From positions 558,001 to 622,000 of the forward strand of contig CAJFCJ010000012.1 of assembly GCA_904063045.1 (NCBI GenBank): a stretch of DNA of 64,000 nt. The letters are read 5' to 3'. The notes under the pieces are model-generated. The model searched no databases and was not told the origin of the DNA. It saw only the letters and a list, made by a program, of their open reading frames with translations. Numbering within the stretch: the first letter of the stretch is position 1; each line of letters begins with the position of its first letter. This stretch comes from Dimorphilus gyrociliatus. Lineage: Eukaryota > Annelida > Polychaeta > Dinophilidae. This document shows positions 28,026 through 39,790 of the stretch, piece after piece. Both the position numbers and the translations under genes were made by a program.

Positions 28026-28378
28026 AAGAGACAACATTTGATATTTAAGCCAATTTTAAAATTAAATTGCTTTCGGATGTGGAAGATGTTTGTTTAATTA
28101 ACTATGAAATAAAATAATATAGTGATTACTTTGATCAACTGAAATATTATAATTGTCAATGGTACAAAATAAAAAGGAGAATAGCAAGTAAAGAATATAT
28201 TTATTACATAATCGATATTCTGGATAAGTAGCTTTCTTTTTTTTAGGGATTATAAGAGAAAGATATTCCTCTCTTATTTCTCTCAACTTCGACTTAAATA
28301 ACTATTGCATACTATGAAACATACAATATACATTTTCCAAACCTAAACAACATCGAAAGCAAGCAAAAAAAAAAATAA

Positions 28379-28436
28379 ATATATGTATATATAGATATAT
28401 ATATTATATATATATATATATTATATATATATATTG
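28379..28436. repeat. (TA)n tract
   Basis: Interrupted TA dinucleotides about 70 bases beyond the reticulon stop codon, within its likely 3'UTR. Confidence 0.85.
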
Positions 28437-28503
28437 TTTTATTTTTATTTTATATAAAAAAAGCGTTTTTTGCTGCCTTCAAATAAACCTTCGATCATGG
28501 GGA

Positions 28504-31239
28504 TTATTCCTCCTTTTTCTTTAGACCAGGAATGGGAACTTTTTCCTGAATCATCTTCATGACATCGTTGATTTTACTTCTAACTACGTCCAAATTCTTA
28601 TCGATTTGCTCTTTATTTAATTCGTATACTTTAGGGAAACTGAAGAGGCAAACAACTCCGATAAGCAATAAGGTCATAGCGTTGAACCAAGCTCCAACGT
28701 ATGTCAAAACCCATAAACATAAACCGAACTTGACTGAATCAACTACATTCTCGATAAGGAATAGACGCCTCAGAGAATTGAGCGAACAGACAGCGTGACT
28801 CATAATAGAATCAGCCAAAGCGTGAATTCTTTCTGGGGGTAAAGTTAGATCCGCTTCCAAATAAGTTTGAAATGGGTGAGATTCGTTTGTTTTCTGAACA
28901 GCCGCCATTATCGAACGGTAGGTTCGATAAGTAAAGGTTACTGACAGAGCAGCTAGGGAGAGGTAAGCTGTCACTGAGAGGATCGAGCAGCAAGACAGTG
29001 CTAGGAGGACTGAGAGTAGAACCGAAACGACAATTCCCGATTTTTTTGGACATTTCCAATATACCAAATCCAAAACTGTGATAATAAAAATTAGGTAATA
29101 AATAGTTGTTTAAAATAAATGACCAATTTGCATGGAATAAAACTAAATATAAAAATTTTCTATTAATTATAAGACCAATACGCATAATTTATTCAGCTAA
29201 ATCGACCGCCATCTATCGTCTTAAACTGGGGTTATGGTTAAGATAAAAATTTTCATCTGTACAAAATATTCAATTATATTTCATAAAAAGTACAAACATA
29301 TTATCTAAATGTAAATGAATCTTTCAAGGGTTAGTCAGCTTTTCATAATTAAAGCGAATCATTAATATTATATGACGGACAACTCTAAGAACTACCGATT
29401 TAGCATTTTTAATTAAATTCAATCTCTTTTCTTTTTATAGATTTTCCTTCAATCAAGTATTTTATTTTTATATTTTAGATAATATTACACAATATCTCAC
29501 TTTTTACTTGATAGAAATTTTCTTTTATCACTTCATTTCTCTCACTTTTTTTAAATATTTTTCGTTAAAAATTTATATTAGGTTCCAGAATTCTTTTATC
29601 TGGATTTTTTTTCTCTTCACCTTCTTCATGATTGATTTGGACGAAAAATGAGCAACCTTCTACAGTAATTTAAAACCATCAGCTTAAAATTCCTTCAGCA
29701 TTTTTCATACCTTTATTTAATAATAGACATTTAAAAGAAAGGAGATAAGCTGTAAATTGTTAGCGTATATGTTTTATACCCTCTATCTCGTTCTAAAAAT
29801 ATATATGCTCTTTTATATATATATATATATATTTTAAAGGCTTCCAGTCTTAAATGATTACAATGTTAAATACGGTAATTTATCAGGGAGATAAAAGAAT
29901 AGAATTAATTCAACAAACCAATTTTACGGTTAACGTATTTTTGCAAGAATTGCAAAGGCAAATCAATGCTACTGTCCGCCTCCATTGCAACTGCTAAACT
30001 TCACTGAAGCAGCTGCCCACTAGAATTTTTATATGCCACTGCATAACTATTCTAGAGTAGAGAGTATTTTTCTTCAGTTTTAGATATCAATAAAATACTA
30101 TTGGGTAATTTCTACTTAAATGAAATATCATTTCCTACTCCTCTGTCTGCGTTATTACTTTTCCGTTAATTTTACAATAATTGAGTGATTACGTAACTTA
30201 TTGACCCTAATATGAAAAAAAGTACCAGAATAAAAATACATTAAGTTAAATAGCAGCCTAACTGCAGAATACTGCAAATAAGCCTGTATACACAATATAA
30301 ACAGCTAACAGGCCGAAATTGGAACGCAGTGCAGTGGCGCCATGCAGATGTATTTTTTAGCTGCAGTATAGCTAGAATATATCGATTTTAGGCTTAGTTT
30401 GTCTTTCAAAAAACTTGAGTGATTTTTTCAAAAACAAATATAATCCATAGATAAACAGAAGGAAATAGTATAAAATAGTCAAATCAAACAACTATTTTAA
30501 CAAGTATTAACCCTATAAACATTAATGTAAAATAAAAAGTACAAAATTAAGCCTATTATCTTTAGATACGCTGTTTATCATATTCCAGGCCACTTCTCGA
30601 TAAGTAAGTATTGAAGTATCACTTGACTAATTCTAGATGACATTCTTAAAAAAAACTTCAAGAGAAAAACACTGCTGTATGATGTTTCTTTTTTTTTGTG
30701 TCTAATTTTCAATACAACTTAAATAGTTACTTGTTAACAAAGTACTCTCATCTTCTTCTGTAAAAAAAAATAAGAATATCTAACCTCTTACTTTAACATT
30801 TCCTACACGATGTTTGTTTATGTTTTCCTAAAGCAATTATTAAAAAAAAGGCTATTAGAAACAAATGCTAATTTGTTAAAAGAAAGAGGATTCCTGCTAC
30901 ATATTTAGAAGGATGATTAATATACATATAGAAGAATATTTATTTATATAAATACAATTACACACGCTGTGTACTATATATTGATATTTGATATAATGTA
31001 ATAGAATGATCATTCGTTATCTATCTCCACGAATATACATGTCTGTGGTACATTGATTCAAACGATAGCTGTTGTATATGATCTAAGAACTTCAAAAGAA
31101 AAACGCTATATTATTCATTAAAATAAAATTAATGACTGATTCATTTAAAAATCTATCATGGACAGTATTAATTTATTAGGTTGATTTTCAAGAGATTTCT
31201 ACAGCGAATTCTCTTGCTAAATGACTCTAAACCTATTCA

Positions 31240-31282
<43 letters not shown>

Positions 31283-33064
31283 TTGTTCACCTAGCTACCT
31301 TGCTAAGTACACCGTAAATTTCAAAATGCACACAAGGTATTTCTGCACTAATACTTTTTCAAGAGTATAAATGATCTTTTCTAGAACGTTTACATGTAGT
31401 AAACTTCTCCAACACTTGTTTATCTTATTTTAGATTAATGTTTAATCCTATTACTGATTACAGCAAATATAGTCGTTAAGGGGAAAATACCCGCGACAAA
31501 GTCTAAACTGTTAAACTTATGAGTCGGAAAAAAGAGAGACGCAGTAATCAATGGCACTTGCACAACGTTTCTGCCATGATGTCGATATTGGTAGGAAGCG
31601 ACAAACCTTTTCCTCGGGCAGCACAAAACGACTTGCATAATACGTCTTGCCTTACTTCTTTTTCAAAAAATTCTTGTTCATCCGCCATTTTAACGTTCAA
31701 TTGGATACTCAGCTGCAATTCTTACTACGCTTACAACAGTAAACAAGGAAACGCTACCTGATTATGCAGCGTCACCCTAGAATTTATCGATTATGTAAAG
31801 CATTTTTTTTCCATAGGTTGTACCTAAAGACTTACGCCATCTACTGACTCCAATTCCACCTCAATTATATATATAACAGTACAGTCTAGACTAGAGAATT
31901 TATTCAACCGAACTATTCTAGTTTTTCTTCGAAAACTTTATAAAATATTTGTCTTTACCAAATCTTTTATATGTTTTTCAAGGTGTTTAACATTAATTTT
32001 ATGCCTTTTATTGATATAGCTCAAATTTTTACTCCCATCTATAATCGATGCAATATCTCTATTTTATTATTTATTCAATAAAAGTACAATAAAATGTTTT
32101 TTTTAACATGAATACTGTCGTTATACCTCTTTAAAACGGAAAAGAAAACATTTTACTTTTACGCCTAGTACCTTGTAAGCTTTAAGTCTAATTAGTCATA
32201 CTGCGAGAGTAATTAATTTCTTCATATATACGTATCTATTCTAAAGATACACGTGGAATTCTTATAGAGCGCCACCTACCGTTTCGTCTTGAATTTTTTT
32301 AAAGATAAAATAGGAATAATAGTTATATATATATACGCTCCTTTAACACACCAAAGAACAAAAAGTACCCTGTTGAATTCTATATAAAAACATTCATTTT
32401 TAAAATTTCTGATGATCTATAAATGTCTATGCAAACATTTATAAATATTATATTAATATTGGAATATATAAAACCCTACAGTTTTAAGCATAAAACTCCA
32501 AGATTTCTATTGTATGTAATATACAATAATATGTATATAAATAGATATTTTATAAAAAAAACCCCACTGATTTTTGAAGTGCTATTACTGCTTTAAAAAA
32601 AATATCCCATCATAAAAAATAACGGCCTGTTTTGAACTATATCGAAACAAAAGGTGAAATATGCATAATTGAATAATGCTTCAAAGACTAACTTTTATTA
32701 TCAACTCTTGCTATTTATACTTATTTAATTTGTGTCCTTGTATGGTCTATTTTAAAACTTTTTACTATGGAAATTTGACATATTGTACATTTTTTTATCT
32801 ACATTTAGCTCACCTTTAGGGTCAAGGCTACACAGCAGTTTCGTTCCACCTGAAAAAATACTCATATATTTAGGCATTGTCCATAAATGATTTCTCTGCC
32901 AATATTCTTGTTACTTAAATCTACTTACAACATAAGTAATTTGTCTTCTCAGCAGACTTTTCGTCTTTAGTGGCTATGTTGCTTTCAGACTCAGTACTCT
33001 TTTGGGGTACTTCGACTTTTTCAAAATCGTTGTCAGTCGTTGACACAAATTCTTTGTCGTCCAT
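28504..33064 (-). CDS. RTN: Reticulon (reticulon homology domain protein)
   Basis: Reticulons shape tubular ER by inserting two hydrophobic hairpins. Exons 33064-32929, 32849-32814 and 29075-28504 give 247 residues. The first 57 residues are an acidic, disordered N-terminus (MDDKEFVSTTDNDFEKVEVP). The reticulon homology domain follows from residue 58: VLDLVYWKCPKKSG at its start, the conserved SILSVTAYLSLAALSVT in the first hydrophobic segment, SHPFQTYLEADL in the loop, RRLFLIENVVDSVKFGL, and the second hydrophobic segment with TYVGAWFNAMTL. The C-terminus ends in lysine and glutamate; it lacks a classic KKxx but is basic, as in the family. Both introns are phase 1, and the second is 3.7 kb. 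The gene is head to head with the zinc-finger gene at 33993. Family assignment is secure; the single copy matches the usual invertebrate state. Confidence 0.94.
29204..29217 (-). promoter_or_regulatory. CTCF-core-like element
   Basis: On the minus strand it reads GATAGATGGCGGTC, matching YAGRKGGCRS, in the reticulon intron. Confidence 0.4.
31242..31279. repeat. (TA)n microsatellite
   Basis: Nineteen AT dinucleotides inside the reticulon intron. Confidence 0.9.
31607..31688 (-). CDS. RTN: Candidate alternative first exon of reticulon
   Basis: Inside the 3.7-kb reticulon intron, an ATG in good context (AAAATGGCGG) opens 27 codons, MADEQEFFEKEVRQDVLCKS followed by FCAARGK. It then reaches a possible donor (AAAG then GTTTGT) in phase 1. 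That phase matches the reticulon acceptor at 29075, so splicing would give a 217-residue short isoform with a different N-terminus. Acidic then cysteine-containing residues before the domain also occur in the long form (NYLCCGTKLLCS). Alternative promoters are common in reticulon genes. The donor is weak, and the frame continues for 20 more codons to a stop, so this remains a prediction. Confidence 0.45.
31835..31848 (-). promoter_or_regulatory. CTCF-core-like element
   Basis: Minus strand TCAGTAGATGGCGT, 150 bases upstream of the candidate alternative reticulon start. Confidence 0.4.
32267..32281 (-). promoter_or_regulatory. Strong CTCF-core-like element
   Basis: Minus strand CGGTAGGTGGCGCTC. 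It matches YAGRKGGCRS completely (TAGGTGGCGC) and lies in the reticulon intron. Confidence 0.5.
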
Positions 33065-33992
33065 TTTTTCTCGTTTTTTAACACAACTAACTTGTCAAAT
33101 ACAGAGCTTTGGTTAAATATGCTTCCAAGCCAATTTCTGAAGATATTTTCTGTACCATGTGACAACGCATGCGCATTACGAACAATTCTTACTAAAAGTG
33201 GGAAAGTTACACGTACAATAATTTTATTTCTCAATGCATTTATGAATCATCATTAGGACATCCTCGTTGGTTAATCGAAATATTATGAAAAACTTATTTT
33301 ATTACAGCATATCGTGATAAAAAATACAATATTTGACTGAAATATATTTATTAAGGTAATTATTTTTACTTTTCTATCATTTAGAATACCCTTAAGCGAA
33401 ATAATTAAAAAACATCAATAATAGTTATATTATTAGCAATACAATTAGTCAACTATTGTGAAATGTGTTGAAATGTTTTATTTTGAACGTAATTTTAACT
33501 AAAAAAATAATCTGCAATTAATCATTTTAAACATACGTTATATAGAAGAACAATTTAGAGGGAAAAGAACAATTTCAATGTCACAGAATTCATAATTATA
33601 CCAAATATATTTATAAATATATATTTAAAATTTAATATTCACAAGTTATATTCATATAATTAGTTTATAATGGAGAGAAAATTACTTTATTCTACCAATA
33701 GATAAGGTTTGTAACATATTAACTTCTCTAATATATATAGATTATTAATATACACAATTTAAAGATTAGCTTTCCATATTCTCCTTCTATCCTTTAATAT
33801 TTCGAAAATTATGATGGAATAGTACTTGTTAACATTCTTTGTCAGTACTTTTTTATAGAATTTTATGCCTCCCTTAGTTTAGGTTTACCCTATGTCTTAT
33901 TGGTTGTTAAACTGTTTACAAACACCGTAGTAAATCACGTTCTTGCTTTTCGTGCAATCGACTGAATTTTCTTTAATTTAACCCTTTAAATT
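33065..33992. promoter_or_regulatory. Shared head-to-head promoter region of reticulon and a zinc-finger gene
   Basis: The two ATGs (33064 minus, 33993 plus) are 928 bases apart. Close to the reticulon start are CATGTGAC (33156-33163, an E-box/USF-TFE type site) and CGCATGCGCA (33166-33175, an NRF-1-type palindrome). Both are rare G+C-rich words for this sequence. The remainder is AT-rich. Confidence 0.5.
33166..33175. promoter_or_regulatory. NRF-1-like palindromic site
   Basis: CGCATGCGCA corresponds to the core of the NRF-1 consensus (YGCGCAYGCGCR). It lies about 100 bases upstream of the reticulon ATG and three bases from a CATGTGAC E-box. Confidence 0.45.
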
Positions 33993-35071
33993 ATGTCTTA
34001 CGATAATTATGATAGCCATAGAAGGTCAGGAAGAAAAAAACAACAAATTGTTAGTGCAGAAAGTGGAGAAATACGACAAAATTTGCATTTAGACGACTTA
34101 TTATGCATATTTCGAGGAAAATCCAACGAAGATTTTGAAGGAGGAATTAACTGCTGTTATTGTGGTAAATAACATATATTTAATATATATATATATATAT
34201 AATTATTATTATTAATTAGAGTGTCTTGGTTTTATAAGCAAATTATTTTAACCTCAACGAACATTAACAGAATCATATCTATTCGTTATCGTGTAGCCGA
34301 ACGTAAGATATAAACGGCTATTTTAGCGTCATCTGGTATTAACCTCGATAAAACATAACTATTAATCTAATATATATATATTAAGAAAAATAATTAACAA
34401 GGTCAAAAATTATTAATCTTGAATAACTACGTAAATTCCCCCCGTATAAATATTTTTTGTCCTTTCGTATAGATACAAGCTTGAACGGATATATTTTTAT
34501 CCGATAGAGAGCGTTATTATCGATATGCTGTTGTATATACATACATTTCTTTTATTTATTATCTTACTACGTCGCAGAAGGAAATTATAAGATTTCTTTA
34601 CATTAATAAATTATACCATCAATTATGTATAACAATAACAATAATTTAGTAATATGACATATGAATATTAATAAAAGAAAAGACTACCAGTTTAATATTT
34701 CGATATATACGTATATATATACTCTATGCTTTCATGCAATTGAAATATAACGTTTAACACATCTATTATTTGTCTTTAAAGGAAAACTGTACAAAGGTCG
34801 TGTATGTTTTACTAAGCATTTATGGGAACATACAACATACTGGAGTAATATTGAAGGATCACGGCACGAAAAAGTACTATCTTTACAGGCAGCTTTAATT
34901 CTATTTGCAAATAAATTGAAAAAGTCATTTGTAAGTAAATTCTTTCCATTTTAAACGTTTTCCATATTTTCTTTAAATATTTATGTTTTATAGGAATTTC
35001 CTGTTGAAATATTATTAGCAGCTCCTGTTTCTACTAAAAAACCAATTGGAAATGAAAAAACCGACATTTAA
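33993..35071 (+). CDS. Small single C2H2 zinc-finger protein, 132 residues
   Basis: Three exons: 33993-34164, 34782-34930 and 34994-35071, joined at GT-AG introns (phases 1 and 0). Residues 1-30 are basic and polar (RRSGRKKQQ). Residues 54-74 form one C2H2 finger with exact C-x2-C-x12-H-x3-H spacing (Cys54, Cys57, His70, His74). It is followed by TYWSNIEGSRHEKVLSLQAA, a predicted amphipathic helix, and a short tail. The conserved-looking EKVLSLQAALIL stretch after the finger recalls small single-finger proteins of unknown role in fungi and animals; I cannot name it. A single finger may bind protein or RNA rather than DNA. Poly(A) candidates AATAAA occur further downstream, for example at 35929. 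The gene shares a promoter region with reticulon. Confidence 0.8.
34165..34781 (+). other. First intron of the zinc-finger gene
   Basis: A 617-base AT-rich intron. A TAGCGTCATCTGGTATT element at 34324-34340 is a minus-strand CCAGATGACGCT variant of the repeated motif. Confidence 0.7.
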
Positions 35072-36793
35072 TGAGCAAGAATGTTTTTTATTGATTGTGA
35101 TATTAACTCTAAAACAAATTTTTTTCTATAACCCTGCATACTAAATTAGATATAAACAAACAAACAAACAAGAAAGAACTCAACTTATCAATGACAATGA
35201 AAATTAACTAAACTAAGATAGATAAGTTTTAAAGTGAAAAACAAATGTTTGATTCAAGTTCTCTCTTTCTTTTTTCGTTATTTCTTTTCGTGTTCTATCT
35301 AAATGTTTCCATCATATCGGCGGAGTTTTGGACGTAATTTTAATATTTAATAATTAATATTTTACAAAGAGGAAAAAAAAAACAAAAGAAATGTTTGTAG
35401 AGGATAAAGTCTTTTAACTAGATGAGGTATTAATAGTATTACTAAATAACTATGGAATATAATGTATTTTGTCTTTCTCGCTTTACCTCTTTCCCTCTCA
35501 TCTTCCCTATTCTACTCTTTAAACATCTCTATAGCGTATACGTTATTATCCCTAATTTGGAGTATGTAGTTTTGTATTGTACATATATGTATGTTGAAGC
35601 AGAGTGCTTTTAATGTTAACTGTCCCCTCTACGGTCTTTATGATTATGTAAAATTGTGCAAATTGTACATATACATAAATGTATATAAATATATCTATAA
35701 AGAATAATCTACAGATATAGATATATTTATAATATATTATATCTATATCTCTTTTGAATAGTTAATTAAAGGAAATACGAAATTCTATTGGTATTTACAA
35801 AGAAGAATGAAAGAAAGTATAGCTTTAATTGTATGTTTGCAGTACTTTATGCAAAATAAAATTGCGACATATGAGGCATTGTTTTTTAAATGAATTGTTT
35901 CTATATTGTTTTCTCTTTTGCCTTATTCAATAAAGAAAAAATATATTAAGTAAACATTAGAGTGTTCTTTACTTTTCACAACAGTCACGACAATGTACCA
36001 TTTATCATTAAAACTATAAGAATAATCATTGAGTTTCTGTCCTTTTCTGTTGAGCTTTTTGCTTTTCTCTCGTTTCATTTTCACTATTCCATTATTTTAC
36101 AGAACATAAATAATATAGAAACTATATAATTATATACAACAAAACGAAATATTTTAAGCGAAATATCATGAATAGATTAAATATTTTCCGCATTAAAATA
36201 AAATTTTCAGTTCATGCAATGAATTAATCAATTTTTTTGAAATATTTCTATTATTATGCAAGCTTATAATAGATTTTAAAATAAGATATTTGTGTTTTTA
36301 TAAAAATTCATAGCTTATTTTGCTGAACTTTCAGTTGATACAACAGCAATTCAATTTACGTACTTTATTGAAAAAAACAACAGTCATATTTTTATAGCAA
36401 ATCTTCACATAAAGTCAGATAGAAGGATTTCCTAGATGGATTTTCTTGGATAAGTAGTAATATCAGAAAAAGTAGATAAAAATGATCTCTTTATTCTTGT
36501 TTTGCTTTTCTTATTGTTGTTGGTTGTTGTTGGTGTTGTTTTTTTCTATACTGTAAACTTTACTTCATATTTAATAATGTAATAGTACATATTAACAAAT
36601 ACGAACATTGAATGTAAAAAATTTACTATTGCTCTCAAAATATATTGATTTGAATTATTAAATATGGATGAAGATTGTTCTTCAATATCAGTATATCTAT
36701 AATTTTCCAAGTCCTTGCTTATTTCTATTTCTTTAAAAAATCTAACTCATACGTAACTGTCAAATTTATCTATTAATAATTCAACTTTACGCA

Positions 36794-36808
36794 AAAGATG
36801 GCGACACA
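36794..36808 (+). promoter_or_regulatory. AAGATGGCGAC element (CTCF- or YY1-like)
   Basis: AAAAGATGGCGACAC is nearly the same word as the element at 26605. Confidence 0.4.
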
Positions 36809-37338
36809 AACTTCTAGAGTAATAGGAAAAATATGTTTTTATGTAGTATATTTCCTTTTTTATTTTGTTTTTACTACTTGACTTTCAATATCTCCATACA
36901 TAACACTTTATCTTTCAGTAAAACCCCATAATATGCTAATTTTAAAAAAAACTGACATAAAAAAGAGTTGAAGACCACTCTATTCAATAACTTTTATATA
37001 TAGATATATATTTTCTCTTGAAAAGAAACGCCACAAGGTCGAATGAATAGAGAAAGAATGAGCTGAATGAAAATTTAAATGGTTTAGTTATAGAGCTCTT
37101 TAGATAAAACATTTTATAAAACTTTCCTAGAATGACGCTGAACGAAATTAATTATTTTGAAAACAAAATTAATAAGCGTTAAATTTAATGAATGGGCAAA
37201 CATTTAGGTTTTTTTTTCGTCTTTCTATGTTAACATCTAATTTAATGAAATCTATTCACGCTAGGAGCCGGTCAGGAATTAGTGGGCACACGCTTGTGGT
37301 ACATCTAGAAGCTTACGGTTTGGGTTTTCAGATACTGT

Positions 37339-37354
37339 AACTAGGTGGCGCTCC
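37339..37354 (+). promoter_or_regulatory. Strong CTCF-core-like element
   Basis: TAACTAGGTGGCGCTC contains CTAGGTGGCGC, a full match to YAGRKGGCRS, about 170 bases upstream of a candidate first exon. Confidence 0.5.
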
Positions 37355-37523
37355 TAAATTAGACTATTCTTAAACAGTTTATTGAACTATAGCATTTCGC
37401 CTGCAGATTCTCTCACCTCTCAATAGACGAGGCATGTGATCAATAATATTTCTCATTATTTACGACTATTGGAGAGCTTATAAATTTACTTCAAATAAGA
37501 AAAGATCATATACAAAAGGAGAT

Positions 37524-37577
37524 ATGATAACTGCTTTACACAACTTGAAATCGCAAGAGAGAAGCCATCCTGTTCAG
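37524..37577 (+). CDS. Candidate first coding exon of an unidentified gene
   Basis: An ATG preceded by AAAGGAGAT opens 18 codons with balanced, non-AT-biased residues (MITALHNLKSQERSHPVQ). The exon ends in CAG at a good donor (GTTAGT), phase 0. A TATA-like GCTTATAAATT lies 45 bases upstream. I found no convincing next exon on this strand before 44.5 kb, so the rest may be far downstream or this may be chance. Confidence 0.35.
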
Positions 37578-39519
37578 GTTAGTATAATAAATCGATTCCT
37601 AGAAATCTTTTTAAGAGAGATTAGGAAATTTCATAGGCGAGTTATTTAATTGAAATTATCCAGATGTTCATTTAATTATCTTTTACATTATATCAGTCTT
37701 TTATCTCCATGTTTCTTTTTATTTTAATAATCAACGAAAAGAATGGTTAACTATTATTCTATTCCCGGATGCTAAAGATGTTTATAAACAAAACACCATG
37801 GACTGCATTTACTGCATACTCTTCTGCCAAATAACCTTAATAAAGTGTACAAACAGAAGAGGAATTAGATCGCGCGTTGCAGTCACGCTTACTGTTGGAC
37901 TCTGGTCAATTCTTTGTTTATTTTAGTAGGCTTATATTTAACTTTTTGCCTCTCTCTCTTCCCCTCAAGCAATGGTTTTATCTGTTCTCTTTGCAAGGTT
38001 GTTTATCTAACCTTTCACTTAAAGGAGAAAAGTAGTGAAATTAATAATCCTTTTCGAAAGTTAAAAAACAGTCTCGTATTCATTTACTGCGGCTTAAACG
38101 GAAACAAAAGCATAAATTTCTTATAAAGTACCATAGCTTGTAATTCAAAAGCCTAATCAAATAACAAGTATTGTTAAAGAAAACGATTTCTTTATCTCTC
38201 CCCAATAAATTCTGTATGAAATCAACAAATAGGATAAGTGTATAATACATTAGGCGTATATTTTAATAAGAGAGCAAGATATAAGGAGGAGAAAGTAGTG
38301 GGTGGGAGGAAATGTGTAGATAGACGGAAGAGTTGAAAGAAGGGCTTTTGGCTCAATAAAATTTCAGGCTAGGCTAAGTAAAGAAAGCAAAAGCGGCTTA
38401 ATATTAAGTAATTACACAATTTCTTTCTTTTAAAGAAGAAAAAAGCGTTCTCTTGTCAAGTTTTTAATCTAATTTTTTAACAGTTTTTACAATTTATCGA
38501 TTTTAAGAAAATATCGACTGAAATGTTTTCTTCCACTTCATAAACTCATTTTCTCTTTTCTTTCCATCTTCCTCTCTCTCGCTCTTGCTCTTACTTTTTC
38601 TCTTTTTAACCTTTTTCACTTCCTTAATCTTAATATTTATTTTCTTTTATTTTTTTATAAATTCAATAATATTAAGTATATAAACAATTTATGATAATAC
38701 ATGAAAATATGTAATTGGCTTATCCAACCGATGAAACAACTTTAGAATCCCAAATGATGCGAGTAAATACGTTATTCCAAGTCTAAAGATTTCCTTATTT
38801 ATGATAAAGAATAGTAATCATTTTGATGACTATCAATCTAAATTAGGCAAATTTTGCTAGGACAATAATTGAGTTTCAATGTGTAAATTAAATGATCTAA
38901 ACGAATTATTGTACGTGCAGCAAAATTAATTACTGCTTAGTATTTTTCTTTGCTTGATTACGGTATCTATCATTCTCTGACTTGTTTCATTCTGTATCTT
39001 CTTCTCCGTCTGTCTATCTGTCCGTCTCTCTCGCTCGCTCTCTCTCTTTCTCTATCCATCTCCTTCTCTTGTATACAATACATATATCCAAACACTTCTT
39101 TCCCTTTTCACTTTCTTTCTTGTAGTTTTCATTTGCTGACAACATTCTAGCTAAGAAACATATCCATAATTGAGAGGGGAGGGGGTAACATTGAAAAAGA
39201 TCCGGTCATGTGATCGCTTCACCAAACTCTTTTTAACAGGGTACAATCGATGCTTAATTGCAAACTTAATTACCAATAAAATCAATAAATTGCAAACAAA
39301 ACTCATTTGTCGCAGTTTGACACGTCAATTTTATTTCGTTGTCAGATTGATTACGCACGACTGAATATTCGTCGTACACTTGTTAGAAACTGAACTGGCT
39401 TTTTAAAAAAAATACCTAAAGAGGCCTACGTTTAACTATTACTTTCTTTATTAATTTCAAAGGAATGATTTGCTATGAAGAAAGGGATTACTTTAAAGAA
39501 ATAATTAAAAAAAAAAGAA

Positions 39520-39555
39520 CAGAGGGGAAAGGGGGGAAAACGGAAAAAGGGGGTA
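39520..39555 (+). repeat. G-tract cluster, possible G-quadruplex
   Basis: GGGG, GGGGGG, GG and GGGGG tracts are separated by short A-rich loops. Confidence 0.45.
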
Positions 39556-39599
39556 AATATGTTTATTTTAATGATGCTATTTTTTTTCTATTGATAACT

Positions 39600-39790
39600 A
39601 AGCAATGTGGAAAGATTCCTGCATGCAAATACTGCAAATGCAGTCTGTGTGCATGAGTTGGCTGCATAATCTTTCAGCCTAGCTGCCAAAGCAAGAGTCG
39701 ATTCTTTATAACGTTATCGCAAAGTTATAGCTAACGAGATATACTAGCCTAGTAAAAAAAATAAAGCATGCAGGTGGCCCGTAAAGCAAA
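39600..39790. promoter_or_regulatory. Possible regulatory island with POU octamer
   Basis: A less AT-rich stretch containing the perfect octamer ATGCAAAT (39623-39630), a near repeat ACTGCAAATG nine bases on, and GCAGGTGGCCCG (about 39770-39781), a CTCF-core-like word. No ORF accounts for the composition. Confidence 0.35.

Larger units (their letters stand above)
21327..28503. other. 7.2-kb intergenic region
   Basis: It separates two minus-strand genes. It contains TC/GA microsatellites, large TA tracts at 27900-28025 and 28379-28436, and islands of less AT-rich sequence at about 23230-23600, 24760-25060 and 26400-26720. Those islands carry TATA-like and AGATGGCG-like elements and may be regulatory. 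No exon could be supported. Confidence 0.5.
29076..31606 (-). other. Large reticulon intron, 3' part
   Basis: It contains a GATAGATGGCGGTC element (minus, 29204-29217), the near-palindrome GCAGTGGCGCCATGC at 30335-30349 and a (TA)n repeat at 31242-31279. No coding sequence is seen apart from the candidate alternative exon that follows. Confidence 0.6.
35072..37523. other. 3' flank of the zinc-finger gene and intergenic DNA
   Basis: AT-rich with AATAAA poly(A)-like sites. It contains an AAAAGATGGCGACAC element at 36794-36808 and a TAACTAGGTGGCGCTC element at 37339-37354. No gene is seen. Confidence 0.5.

Noticed and set aside
27176-28048. Two plus-strand ORFs rich in Tyr-Ile
   Set aside because: They are translations of TA repeats.
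28559-28798. Plus-strand ORF of 79 codons
   Set aside because: It is antisense to the reticulon domain exon.
31519-31761. Plus-strand ORF of 80 codons in the reticulon intron
   Set aside because: It is antisense to the candidate alternative first exon and has no recognisable content.
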